8,873 bases of DNA, taken from Treponema sp. GTDB taxonomy: Bacteria; Spirochaetota; Spirochaetia; Treponematales; Breznakiellaceae. This document shows positions 1 to 5,639 of this stretch, in pieces. Every line of letters starts with the position of its first letter. Within the stretch, counting starts at the first letter, position 1. The DNA is taken from contig JAITES010000156.1 in the NCBI GenBank assembly GCA_031281925.1, forward strand, positions 1-8,873, given 5' to 3'. The notes beneath the pieces are model-generated. The model had not been told where the DNA came from and did not search any database. It was given only the letters and a program-made list of their open reading frames with translations. Position numbers and translations under genes: made by a program.

Positions 1-177
1 AAGGAGGAGATACGGGCTCTTAAACGGGGAGATTTTTTTATTGATGGAGAGATTGTGTCTATTCACAAAACGGACAGGATTATTTCGATCATTACCAGTA
101 CGGATAAATTGTACAACGCACACATGAAGAACGGGGCGTACACGATATTCTGTATTAACAGGCATAAGCGTAAGTAG
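1..177 (+). CDS. 3' end of an unrecognised convergent gene (partial)
   Basis: Frame 1 of the plus strand is open from the window edge to two consecutive TAG codons (175-180). It gives the last 58 residues of a protein whose start lies outside the window. The visible part has alternating charged and hydrophobic residues typical of beta strands (about residues 12-35 and 42-53) and a basic tail ending in HKRK. I do not recognise the family and assign no function. The antisense frame and frame 2 are also open here, but the antisense ATG has no Shine-Dalgarno site and both give less natural compositions. The gene converges with the ribosomal operon, and the 131-bp junction between them holds repeat copy A. 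Confidence 0.5.
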   Translation, partial: KEEIRALKRGDFFIDGEIVSIHKTDRIISIITSTDKLYNAHMKNGAYTIFCINRHKRK

Positions 178-216
178 TAGTTATCCGTCCGGGGAGAAGC
201 TATATACGATAAATAG

Positions 217-252
217 AGTCTGTCTATAATGTAGACACATTATAGACAGACT
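217..252. repeat. Perfect inverted repeat, hairpin 1 of copy A
   Basis: Two 15-nt arms (217-231 and 238-252) are exact reverse complements around the 6-nt loop TAGACA. A stem this long could stop or slow transcription from either side and would be a strong 3' end for the ribosomal mRNA. It lacks a T tract on either strand, so it is not a textbook intrinsic terminator. Confidence 0.9.
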
Positions 253-264
253 ACCTTAAAATGA

Positions 265-297
265 TCTGTCCATAAAGTAACCGACTTTATGGACAGA
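265..297. repeat. Perfect inverted repeat, hairpin 2 of copy A
   Basis: Two 14-nt arms (265-278 and 284-297) are exact reverse complements around the loop AACCG. Read on the minus strand it is the first hairpin after the last operon gene. A short run TTTT follows it about 4 nt later, so weak terminator activity is possible. The inner 20 bases (272-291) are identical in copy B. Confidence 0.9.
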
Positions 298-308
298 CAC
301 TAAATAGA

Positions 309-518
309 TCAGGTAGCGGCAGCTTCGGCGGCAATTACCGGCAGGCTCTTTTTACCGTGCTTGACCGCGGCCCTGCAGGTCTTACAGATCTTAATCTTTA
401 CTCCGCCGGACTCCTGTTCATAGAGAATCTTTACATTGGTCCTCTTGCAAACCGGGCATTCTCCCCGGCCATGGAAAGCCAGTTCCCGAATGCCTTTTCC
501 CCTGTGCGCTTTTGACAT
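309..518 (-). CDS. Small zinc-ribbon protein following rplQ, function unknown
   Basis: A 69-residue basic protein with two CxxC knuckles (C21/C24 in CPVC and C45/C48 in CKTC), enough to bind one zinc ion as a ribbon. The N-terminus (SKAHRGKGIREL) is basic and the C-terminus ends in an Ala-rich stretch. The start ATG at 518 has AAGGGGAAG just upstream and lies 9 nt after the rplQ stop, so it is the last gene of the ribosomal transcript. Its size, charge and position suggest a ribosome- or RNA-associated protein, but that is inference. It does not match L28, L31, L32, L33 or L36. I believe similar small proteins follow rplQ in other treponemes, from memory only. Element A begins directly after its stop codon. 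Confidence 0.85.
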   Translation of the reverse strand: MSKAHRGKGIRELAFHGRGECPVCKRTNVKILYEQESGGVKIKICKTCRAAVKHGKKSLPVIAAEAAAT

Positions 519-527
519 AGCTTCCCC

Positions 528-980
528 TTACTCCGCAGCCTTTGCTTTGGCTTTATCAGATTTCGTTTTGCTCTTCTTTTCAGACTTATCGGCCTTCTTT
601 TCCTTCTTGCCGCCGGTGTCAAGCTGGTAATCCACCAATTCAAGGATCACCACTTCTGCGGCGTCTCCGTAACGTTCACCCAGTTTGATGATCCGGGTAT
701 AGCCGCCCTTTCTTTCCTGCATCCTCTTGGCAATATCATTAAAAAGTTTTGCAACGATACCTTCATCAAAAAGCCGGGCGGAAACGATGCGCCGGTTATG
801 AACCGAATCCACTTTTGCCCTGGTAATAAGTTTTTCCGCGGCCCGCCGGATCTCCAAAGCCTTGGCCTTGGTAGTCCGTATCCGTTCATGCCGGAAGAGG
901 CTGGTCACCATGCTGCGTTTCAATGCCTTTCTGTGGGCCTGATCCCTGTCGAGGGGATTAAAGCCGTTTCTATGCTTCAT
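528..980 (-). CDS. rplQ: 50S ribosomal protein L17
   Basis: L17 is a large-subunit protein that sits near the peptide exit tunnel. The 150-residue product opens with MKHRNGFNPLDRDQAHRKAL, the family's basic N-terminus, followed by the usual core (IRTTKAKALEIRRAAEKLI and, near residue 100, KLGERYGDAAEVVILEL). From about residue 121 there is an extra Lys/Ala/Ser-rich tail, longer than in the compact E. coli form (about 127 aa). The start ATG (978-980) lies inside the end of rpoA: the two genes overlap by 11 bp, and AAGGAAG within rpoA is the ribosome-binding site. This implies translational coupling. Stop is TAA. Confidence 0.97.
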   Translation of the reverse strand: MKHRNGFNPLDRDQAHRKALKRSMVTSLFRHERIRTTKAKALEIRRAAEKLITRAKVDSVHNRRIVSARLFDEGIVAKLFNDIAKRMQERKGGYTRIIKLGERYGDAAEVVILELVDYQLDTGGKKEKKADKSEKKSKTKSDKAKAKAAE

Positions 981-2025
981 CTTCTACTTCCTTTTGGGGC
1001 GTACTCTTGACTACATTCCGCAGAGCGCTGTAATCGGTTATCCCCAAACTTAAATTCCACTCCAGCAGTTTCTCCTTTATCTCCTGAAGGGATTTCTTGC
1101 CGAAATTACGGGTTTTTGCAATATCATCCTCGGTTTTCCGTGTAAGTTCACCGATGGTTTTTATGTTTGCATTCTTGAGACAGTTGGAAGAGCGGACTGA
1201 AAGCTCCAGTTCTTCCACCGGCATGTTAAGAATCCGGCGGATGGTTTCATCCATATCCTCATTGCCGTCATCTTCGGCATACTCATTTTCCTTGAAGTTG
1301 ATAAATACCGAAAAATGATCCTTTGCGATCTTTGCGGCCTCCGCCAGTGCGTCATCGGGCCTTACCGTGCCATCTGTCCACACCTCAAGCACCAGCTTGT
1401 CATAATCGCTCCGCTGACCTACCCGGGTAGGCTCCACGGCAAACTTCACCTTCTTTACCGGAGAAAAGATGGCGTCCATGGGGATGGTGTTAAGCTCTTC
1501 GATATACTTCTCATTTGACTCCGAAGGAACATAACCGCGGCCCAGATCTATCTGAACCTCAACATCCAATTTTGCGTTATCCATCAGGGTCATGATGTGC
1601 TGACCGGTACTAAAAACCTCTACCTGGCCCGGCTTTGCAAAATCGTCGCTTTTTATTTCACGCTTGCCTGACCATTCATACATCACGGTGAGCTGATCCT
1701 GATCCTCGGCAAGCTTGAGCCGTATCTTCTTCAAATTATTGATAACTTCAAGTGTATCTTCCACGATATTGGGAATGGTTTCAAACTCACTGGATATATT
1801 GTGAGCATTCCCGTCTGCATCATAGGAAGTTATCTTGATTCCTGTGATTGCATAACCCTGGATTGAAGAAAGAAGAACCCTGCGCAGTGTATTGCCTATT
1901 GTTGTGCCGTACCCCGGTTCGAAGGGGGCGGCAAAAAATTTACAGTAGTTCGGTTTTAATTCACTATGGTTGAATGTAATGCCGCCTGGTCGCTTAAATC
2001 CTTTCAGGAGGTTCTTACGGGCCAT
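970..2025 (-). CDS. rpoA: DNA-directed RNA polymerase subunit alpha
   Basis: The alpha subunit dimerises to nucleate assembly of RNA polymerase, and its C-terminal domain binds UP elements and activators. The product has 351 residues. The N-terminal domain shows the signature GNTLRRVLLSSIQGYAITG at about residues 43-61, and VGQRSDYDKLVLEVWTDGTV near 202-221. After a flexible acidic linker (about 245-258) comes the alpha-CTD, with the ELELSVRSSNCLKNANIKT segment that contacts DNA and the helix-hairpin-helix NFGKKSLQEIKEKL. It starts at ATG 2025 with AAGGAG 5 nt upstream. The stop is TAG, embedded in rplQ. The gene is separated from rpsD by element B, which widens what was a 16-nt spacer to 110 nt. 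The wording of the N-terminus (MARKNLLKGFKRP) is spirochaete-like. Confidence 0.98.
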   Translation of the reverse strand: MARKNLLKGFKRPGGITFNHSELKPNYCKFFAAPFEPGYGTTIGNTLRRVLLSSIQGYAITGIKITSYDADGNAHNISSEFETIPNIVEDTLEVINNLKKIRLKLAEDQDQLTVMYEWSGKREIKSDDFAKPGQVEVFSTGQHIMTLMDNAKLDVEVQIDLGRGYVPSESNEKYIEELNTIPMDAIFSPVKKVKFAVEPTRVGQRSDYDKLVLEVWTDGTVRPDDALAEAAKIAKDHFSVFINFKENEYAEDDGNEDMDETIRRILNMPVEELELSVRSSNCLKNANIKTIGELTRKTEDDIAKTRNFGKKSLQEIKEKLLEWNLSLGITDYSALRNVVKSTPQKEVEDEA

Positions 2026-2049
2026 GAATACTCCTTCTCAATTATTTAG

Positions 2050-2085
2050 AGTCCATCTATACTGCAGACACATTACAGGCAGACT
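2050..2085. repeat. Decayed inverted repeat, hairpin 1 of copy B
   Basis: Corresponds to 217-252 of copy A, with 30 of 36 bases identical. The arms are 2050-2064 and 2071-2085 and the loop is CAGACA. Ten of 15 positions still form Watson-Crick pairs; the rest are wobbles or mismatches depending on strand. Confidence 0.7.
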
Positions 2086-2100
2086 CCGCTTGCAAAAAGT

Positions 2101-2133
2101 TCTCTCTATAAAGTAACCGACTTTATGAACAGA
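2101..2133. repeat. Partly decayed inverted repeat, hairpin 2 of copy B
   Basis: Corresponds to 265-297 of copy A, with 30 of 33 bases identical. The arms are 2101-2114 and 2120-2133 around the loop AACCG. The inner 7 bp next to the loop remain perfectly paired, and three outer positions no longer match. It lies about 3 nt past the rpsD stop on the mRNA and could protect or shape the rpsD 3' end. Confidence 0.75.
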
Positions 2134-2135
2134 CA

Positions 2136-2771
2136 CTATTTAGAGTAGAACTCAACAATCATCTGTTCCTTAATATCCGCCAAATCTGTAATATCACTGC
2201 GGCGCGGAGACGCAAGGAACTTTCCTTTCATACCGTCAGGATCAAGCTGAAGCCAGGGCATGACCCCGGATTTGCCGAATTCCTTGAGCGCATCTTTAAT
2301 TATCACCATGTTTTTGCTCTTCCCGGTAATGGCGATCTCATCTTCGGGCCGTACCAGATAGGAAGGTATCGTTACCCGCTTGCCGTTCACCGACACATGG
2401 CCGTGAAGAACGAGCTGCCTGGCCTGACTCCGGCTGGATGCAAAACGGAGACGGTAGACCACATTATCAAGCCGCTTTTCAAGCATTACAAACTAATTTT
2501 CACCGGTAATACCGGTCATCCGGAGCGCCCGTTCAAAGAAAAGGCTAAACTGCTTTTCCTGCATGCCGTAGATCCGCCGAAGCTTCTGCTTTTCGCGGAG
2601 CTGCAGACCGTAATCGGAACGCTTGCCTGCCCGTCCCTTGGGATCTTTCCCCGGCGCGGGGCGTTTCTTGTTGATGGGGCACTTATCGCTCTTGCAACGA
2701 TCCCCTTTCAGCATCAACTTTTTCTGCTCAGCCCGGCATAAACGGCAAACCGGTCCGGTATAACGTGCCAT
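2136..2771 (-). CDS. rpsD: 30S ribosomal protein S4, interrupted by an in-frame amber codon
   Basis: S4 is a primary 16S rRNA-binding protein that starts small-subunit assembly and, in many bacteria, represses the alpha operon. The full frame is 211 codons, close to the usual 200-210. It starts at ATG 2771 behind AGGGGAGA. Residues 1-92 hold the N-terminal domain with an intact zinc site (C9, C12, C26, C31) and the motif YGLQLREKQKLRRIYG. Codon 93 is TAG. The frame then continues with Phe-Val and, from ATG codon 96, LEKRLDNVVYRLRFASSRSQARQLVLHGH, the S4 RNA-binding domain, ending in the classic IVEFYSK. Frame and alignment are unbroken, so only the stop is abnormal. Automatic annotation would either call a pseudogene or two ORFs (2493-2771 and 2136-2486). 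The present TAG stop was created by insertion of element B. Confidence 0.9.
2493..2495 (-). other. In-frame amber codon inside rpsD
   Basis: On the minus strand the codons read GGT GAA AAT TAG TTT GTA ATG CTT GAA. The family pattern is TGEN followed by Leu, so a single T-to-A change from TTG to TAG explains the codon. It falls at the boundary between the N-terminal S4 domain and the S4 RNA-binding domain. An ATG lies 6 nt downstream of the stop, which would allow termination-reinitiation, although only a weak GGTGA is available as a ribosome-binding site. Confidence 0.9.
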
Positions 2772-2802
2772 ATATTCATTCTCCCCTTACTGTACAATAC
2801 CG

Positions 2803-3186
2803 CTATATGCGGCGGGTTTTCCGCGGCCTGCAGCCGTTATGGGGTATCGGAGTTACATCGTTTATTGACTTTACCTTGATACCCAGAGCGCCCAGTTGGC
2901 GGATAGCCGACTCACGACCGATACCGGGCCCTTTAACATACACATGAACTTCCCGCAGCCCCACCTGCATAGCCTTCTGCGCCGCGGTTTCGGTAACCGA
3001 CTGTGCCGCAAAGGGCGTCGATTTCTTGGCTCCGCGGAAACTGAGCTGGCCGGAACTGGCCCAGGAAACAGCGTTCCCCATAAGATCGGTGATGGTTACA
3101 ATCGTATTATTGAAGGTTGCCTGGATATACACGTTTCCTTCATATACAGACTTTTTTTCCTTGCGTTTCTTCGTATTACCAGCCAC
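2803..3186 (-). CDS. rpsK: 30S ribosomal protein S11
   Basis: S11 sits on the platform of the small subunit near the E site and contacts mRNA. The 127-residue product has a basic N-terminal extension, the core VYIQATFNNTIVTITDLMGNAV, SFRGAKKSTPFAAQ, and the C-terminal signature KSINDVTPIPHNGCRPRKTRR. The start codon is GTG at 3184-3186, preceded by GGGGGAA that overlaps the TAG stop of rpsM, so the two are tightly linked. The stop is TAG. Length and motifs are normal for the family. Confidence 0.97.
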   Translation of the reverse strand: MAGNTKKRKEKKSVYEGNVYIQATFNNTIVTITDLMGNAVSWASSGQLSFRGAKKSTPFAAQSVTETAAQKAMQVGLREVHVYVKGPGIGRESAIRQLGALGIKVKSINDVTPIPHNGCRPRKTRRI

Positions 3187-3195
3187 GTATTCCCC

Positions 3196-3561
3196 CTACT
3201 TCTTCTTCCCGGCTACCGTCTTCTTCTTGCCCTTCCGGGTACGGGCATTGGTTCTGGTTCGCTGTCCCCTGAGAGGCAGACCCTTGCGGTGCCTGAGCCC
3301 CCGGTAACAGCCAATATCCATGAGCCGCTTGATATTCAGGGCAATTTCGGTACGAAGCCGTCCTTCAACCTTGTAATCCCCTTCAATAATATTCCGCAGC
3401 TCATTAAGTTCTTCCTGTGAAAGATCGTTGATCAGCCTCATCGGATCAATCTTTGTCTTTGCGCAGATCTCATCGGCGCTGGATCTGCCAATCCCATAAA
3501 TATAGGTCAAAGCTATATTTACATGCTTATTCGGAAGGTCAATTCCTACAAGACGAGCCAT
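3196..3561 (-). CDS. rpsM: 30S ribosomal protein S13
   Basis: S13 is a small-subunit head protein that forms inter-subunit bridges to L5 and the 23S rRNA and touches P-site tRNA. The 121-residue product begins MARLVGIDLPNKHVNIALTYIYGIG, with the helix-two-turn-helix segment following, and carries the signature CYRGLRHRKGLPLRGQRTRTNARTRKG before a Lys-rich tail. ATG at 3561 is preceded by GGGGTAAGAGA. It is the first gene of the alpha-operon block. No S4-type pseudoknot leader is obvious in the 6 nt that separate it from rpmJ, so alpha-operon control by S4 as in E. coli is not visible at this position. Confidence 0.97.
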   Translation of the reverse strand: MARLVGIDLPNKHVNIALTYIYGIGRSSADEICAKTKIDPMRLINDLSQEELNELRNIIEGDYKVEGRLRTEIALNIKRLMDIGCYRGLRHRKGLPLRGQRTRTNARTRKGKKKTVAGKKK

Positions 3562-3567
3562 ATTCTC

Positions 3568-3681
3568 TTACCCCTGCTTCTGTTTATGCTTAGGATTCTG
3601 GCAAATAATACGGACTATGCCATTCCGCTTGATCACCTTGCATTTGTCGCAAATCGGTTTTACACTAGTACGGACTTTCAT
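3568..3681 (-). CDS. rpmJ: 50S ribosomal protein L36, zinc-binding form
   Basis: L36 is the smallest large-subunit protein and stabilises 23S rRNA near the stalk base. Translation gives 37 residues from MKVRTSVKPICDKCKVI to HKQKQG, the exact usual length. The zinc ligands C11, C14, C27 and H32 are all present, so this is the C+ form. ATG at 3681 has GAGGAG 6 nt upstream. The gene follows secY after a 74-nt gap. In many bacteria adk, map and infA would lie here, and none is present. Confidence 0.97.
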   Translation of the reverse strand: MKVRTSVKPICDKCKVIKRNGIVRIICQNPKHKQKQG

Positions 3682-3755
3682 CCTTTGCTCCTCAAACATT
3701 TTATCGTCGAAAAAGACGAAATTTCATTAAAACGAATTTATTGCACTTCGTCAAT

Positions 3756-5084
3756 CTACAAATTCCGGCCCTTCAGCCTGCCCCTCTTTGTCAAGCCCTC
3801 ATGATGATGCATCTTGAGAAGGCCCTCCACCTGACTCATGGTATCCAGATCCACGCCCACCAGGATGAGAAGCGAGGTACCGCCCATCAAATAAGAGATG
3901 GAAGACGGGAAGTTGAAGGCCCACTGGATAAAAGTCGGGATAACCGCAATCAAGGCCAGGTAGAGGGAACCGGGCAGTACGATGCGGTTAAGAATTTTGG
4001 TAAGATATTCTTCAATCTTCTCGCTCCTGATCCCCGGAATGGAACCGCCGTTTTCCCTGATATTTTTGGCAATTTCAATGGGATTGAGGCTCACCTGGGT
4101 GTAAAAATATGCGAAGAAGATGATAAGAAGCACATAAAGTACATTGTATAATGCGCCCCGGGGACTCAAAATACGGGAAACCGTATTGAGCCAGGGGATA
4201 TTTCCCCCGATTGTAGAGGCAATCTGCAGGGGGAAGGTGAGGATCGAAGAGGCAAAAATAACAGGTATAACCCCGGAAGGATTGATCTTGAAAGGAATAT
4301 AGGTGTTCTGAGCCCCGTACATCCTCCGGCCCACCACCCGTTTGGCATAATTTACAGGAATTTTCCGCTGCCCCTGCTGTTCAAAGACAACCAGGGCCAC
4401 TACCGCCACAAACATGATAAAGACAACAATAACAAAAACAAGGTTCAGATCGCCGTTCTGTACCCTGCCCACCAGTTCCCAGACCGCCTGGGGAAGACGG
4501 GCCACGATACCCGCAAAGATCAGGAGGCTGATGCCGTTACCGATACCCCGCTTGGTGATCTGTTCCCCTATCCACATGAGGAACATCGTCCCCGTGGTTA
4601 CCGTCAACATGGCGATAATGGTAAAAGGCACTATACCGATACTGAGCAGGTTATCCACGCTCCGGCTGATGCTCTGGGCATACTGGGTCACGGCAAAAGA
4701 CTGGATAAGACAAACCGCCACCGTACCGATACGCTGGTAGCTCTGAATCTTCTTGCGGCCCCCGTCCTCCTGGGAGATCTTCTTCAGCCTGGGGAAAACG
4801 ATGAGAAGAAGCTGCATGATGATCGACATGCTGATATACGGCATGATTCCCAGCATGAAAACCGAAAAGTTGGAAAAAGCGCCGCCTGCAAAGAAGTCAA
4901 GGTAATCGACAATGGGGTTCCCCGAATTCTGCTGGGAGAGGAAATATGCGGAAAGTTCCCGGACATTGATCCCCGGAATGGGGAGTACCGCCCCGATACG
5001 GAACACGACCAGCATAAGAGCAGTAAAAATAATCCGCTCTCTGAGTTCTTTTACCCTGAAAATACCAACCAGTGGATTAGCCAT
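3756..5084 (-). CDS. secY: Protein translocase subunit SecY
   Basis: SecY is the channel-forming subunit of the SecYEG translocon in the inner membrane, which exports or inserts proteins driven by SecA or the ribosome. The chosen start (ATG 5084) gives 442 residues. It has about ten hydrophobic segments and the family landmarks: the plug region after GAVLPIPGI (about 32-41), the lateral-gate segment ITKRGIGNGISLLIFAGI (about 180-197), QQGQRKIPVNYAKR and SGVIPVIFAS. The cytoplasmic basic tail ends KRGRLKGRNL. The start was chosen because AAGGAG lies 10 nt upstream. An in-frame TTG at 5090 would leave only 4 nt. The stop is TAG. Its place inside the spc operon is standard, co-producing the channel with ribosomes. 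Confidence 0.97.
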   Translation of the reverse strand: MANPLVGIFRVKELRERIIFTALMLVVFRIGAVLPIPGINVRELSAYFLSQQNSGNPIVDYLDFFAGGAFSNFSVFMLGIMPYISMSIIMQLLLIVFPRLKKISQEDGGRKKIQSYQRIGTVAVCLIQSFAVTQYAQSISRSVDNLLSIGIVPFTIIAMLTVTTGTMFLMWIGEQITKRGIGNGISLLIFAGIVARLPQAVWELVGRVQNGDLNLVFVIVVFIMFVAVVALVVFEQQGQRKIPVNYAKRVVGRRMYGAQNTYIPFKINPSGVIPVIFASSILTFPLQIASTIGGNIPWLNTVSRILSPRGALYNVLYVLLIIFFAYFYTQVSLNPIEIAKNIRENGGSIPGIRSEKIEEYLTKILNRIVLPGSLYLALIAVIPTFIQWAFNFPSSISYLMGGTSLLILVGVDLDTMSQVEGLLKMHHHEGLTKRGRLKGRNL

Positions 5085-5094
5085 GCACAAACCG

Positions 5095-5100
5095 CTCCTT
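5095..5100 (-). promoter_or_regulatory. secY ribosome-binding site that decides the start
   Basis: AAGGAG on the minus strand lies 10 nt before ATG (5082-5084) and 4 nt before an in-frame TTG (5088-5090). The spacing and codon type favour the ATG. Confidence 0.7.
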
Positions 5101-5156
5101 GCGGCATATAACCAAAATTCTTAAGCCCGCGACCCTGAGGAACGCAGCATCCTCAC

Positions 5157-5618
5157 CTATTTCTTTTCCGGAGTTTCCGTCCGGATTACGCTGCCTCCGG
5201 CCTTTTCGATCTTCTCTTTTGCCGAAGCGGAAACAGCCGCTACCTTAAAGGAAAGAGCCTTGCTTATCTCCCCCTTTCCCAGAATCTTCACAAGCCCGGC
5301 TTTCTTTACCAGACCCTTGCGGATAAGGGAAGCGTTATCTACCGCTTCGGAAGCCTCATAGTGACTATCAATTTCACCAAGATTTACTATCTGATATTCC
5401 TTCTTGAAAGGATAGTTTGAAAATCCCCGCTGAGCCAGACGCCGGTAGAGAGGCATCTGTCCGCCTTCAAAACCCACATAAGTCTTGCCGCCGGAACGAG
5501 CCTTCTGGCCCTTGTTTCCCTTGCCGGCAGTAGTACCCCGGCCCGAACCCGAACCCCGGCCGAGGATACGCTTCTTTTTATTGGCCCCTTCGGGGGCATG
5601 TAAATCAAAATCGTGCAT
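5157..5618 (-). CDS. rplO: 50S ribosomal protein L15
   Basis: L15 is a late-assembling large-subunit protein that threads into 23S rRNA. The 153-residue product begins MHDFDLHAPEGANKKKRILGRG and has the long Gly/Arg/Lys-rich N-terminal arm (GRGSGSGRGTTAGKGNKGQKARSG, about 20-43) with GFEGGQMPLYRRLAQRGF. The globular C-terminal part covers about 75-150. ATG at 5618 is preceded by AAAGGGAG. Stop is TAG. A 72-nt gap separates it from secY. Length and motifs are typical. Confidence 0.97.
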   Translation of the reverse strand: MHDFDLHAPEGANKKKRILGRGSGSGRGTTAGKGNKGQKARSGGKTYVGFEGGQMPLYRRLAQRGFSNYPFKKEYQIVNLGEIDSHYEASEAVDNASLIRKGLVKKAGLVKILGKGEISKALSFKVAAVSASAKEKIEKAGGSVIRTETPEKK

Positions 5619-5639
5619 TATAACTCCCTTTCAAACCCG

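Larger units (their letters stand above)
210..308. mobile_element. MITE-like double-hairpin element, copy A, with 8-bp target duplication
   Basis: An 83-bp core (218-300) is bounded by identical 8-bp direct repeats TAAATAGA at 210-217 and 301-308. The core begins GTCTGTC and ends GACAGACAC, so its ends are inverted repeats. Inside are two perfect hairpins, 217-252 and 265-297. There is no coding capacity. The element lies directly after the TGA stop (309-311) of the zinc-ribbon gene, in the junction between two converging genes. Copy B at 2043-2144 has the same design and about 83-90% identity in the hairpins. It is probably a non-autonomous element mobilised by a transposase elsewhere. An 8-bp duplication fits several IS families (for example IS256-like), but the family cannot be settled here. 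Confidence 0.75.
2043..2144. mobile_element. MITE-like double-hairpin element, copy B, inserted at the rpsD stop codon
   Basis: An 86-bp core (2051-2136) lies between identical repeats TATTTAGA at 2043-2050 and 2137-2144 (the identity runs to 10 bp with the flanking GT). It has the same two-hairpin plan as copy A, but several arm positions have mutated: the first stem has 5 unpaired or wobble positions and the second has 3. The core ATAAAGTAACCGACTTTATG (2108-2127) is unchanged. It separates rpsD from rpoA. The last base of the rpsD stop codon (position 2136) is the first base of the element. Decay of the stems suggests that this copy is older than copy A. Confidence 0.75.

Noticed and set aside
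217..297. CRISPR repeats or array
   Set aside because: There are only two palindromes with different loops, no regular spacers, and the unit recurs elsewhere with target duplications.
2053..2110. Promoter for rpoA provided by element B
   Set aside because: TTGCAA and TAATGT on the minus strand are spaced only about 14 nt apart, so no convincing sigma-70 promoter can be claimed.
2136..2492. A separate second gene starting at ATG 2486
   Set aside because: It is the S4 RNA-binding domain in the same frame as the upstream half, with two in-frame codons between; it has no good ribosome-binding site of its own.
2487..2500. Frameshift as the cause of the rpsD break
   Set aside because: Both halves are in one frame and align without gap to the family; only a stop codon interrupts them.
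3682..3755. Terminator or riboswitch between secY and rpmJ
   Set aside because: Only a 5-bp stem (TCGTC/GACGA) with no following T tract is seen, too weak to call.
5121..5150. Nine-codon ORF in the rplO-secY gap as a leader peptide
   Set aside because: The ribosome-binding-like bases touch the ATG directly, and no attenuator-like hairpin pair is visible around it.
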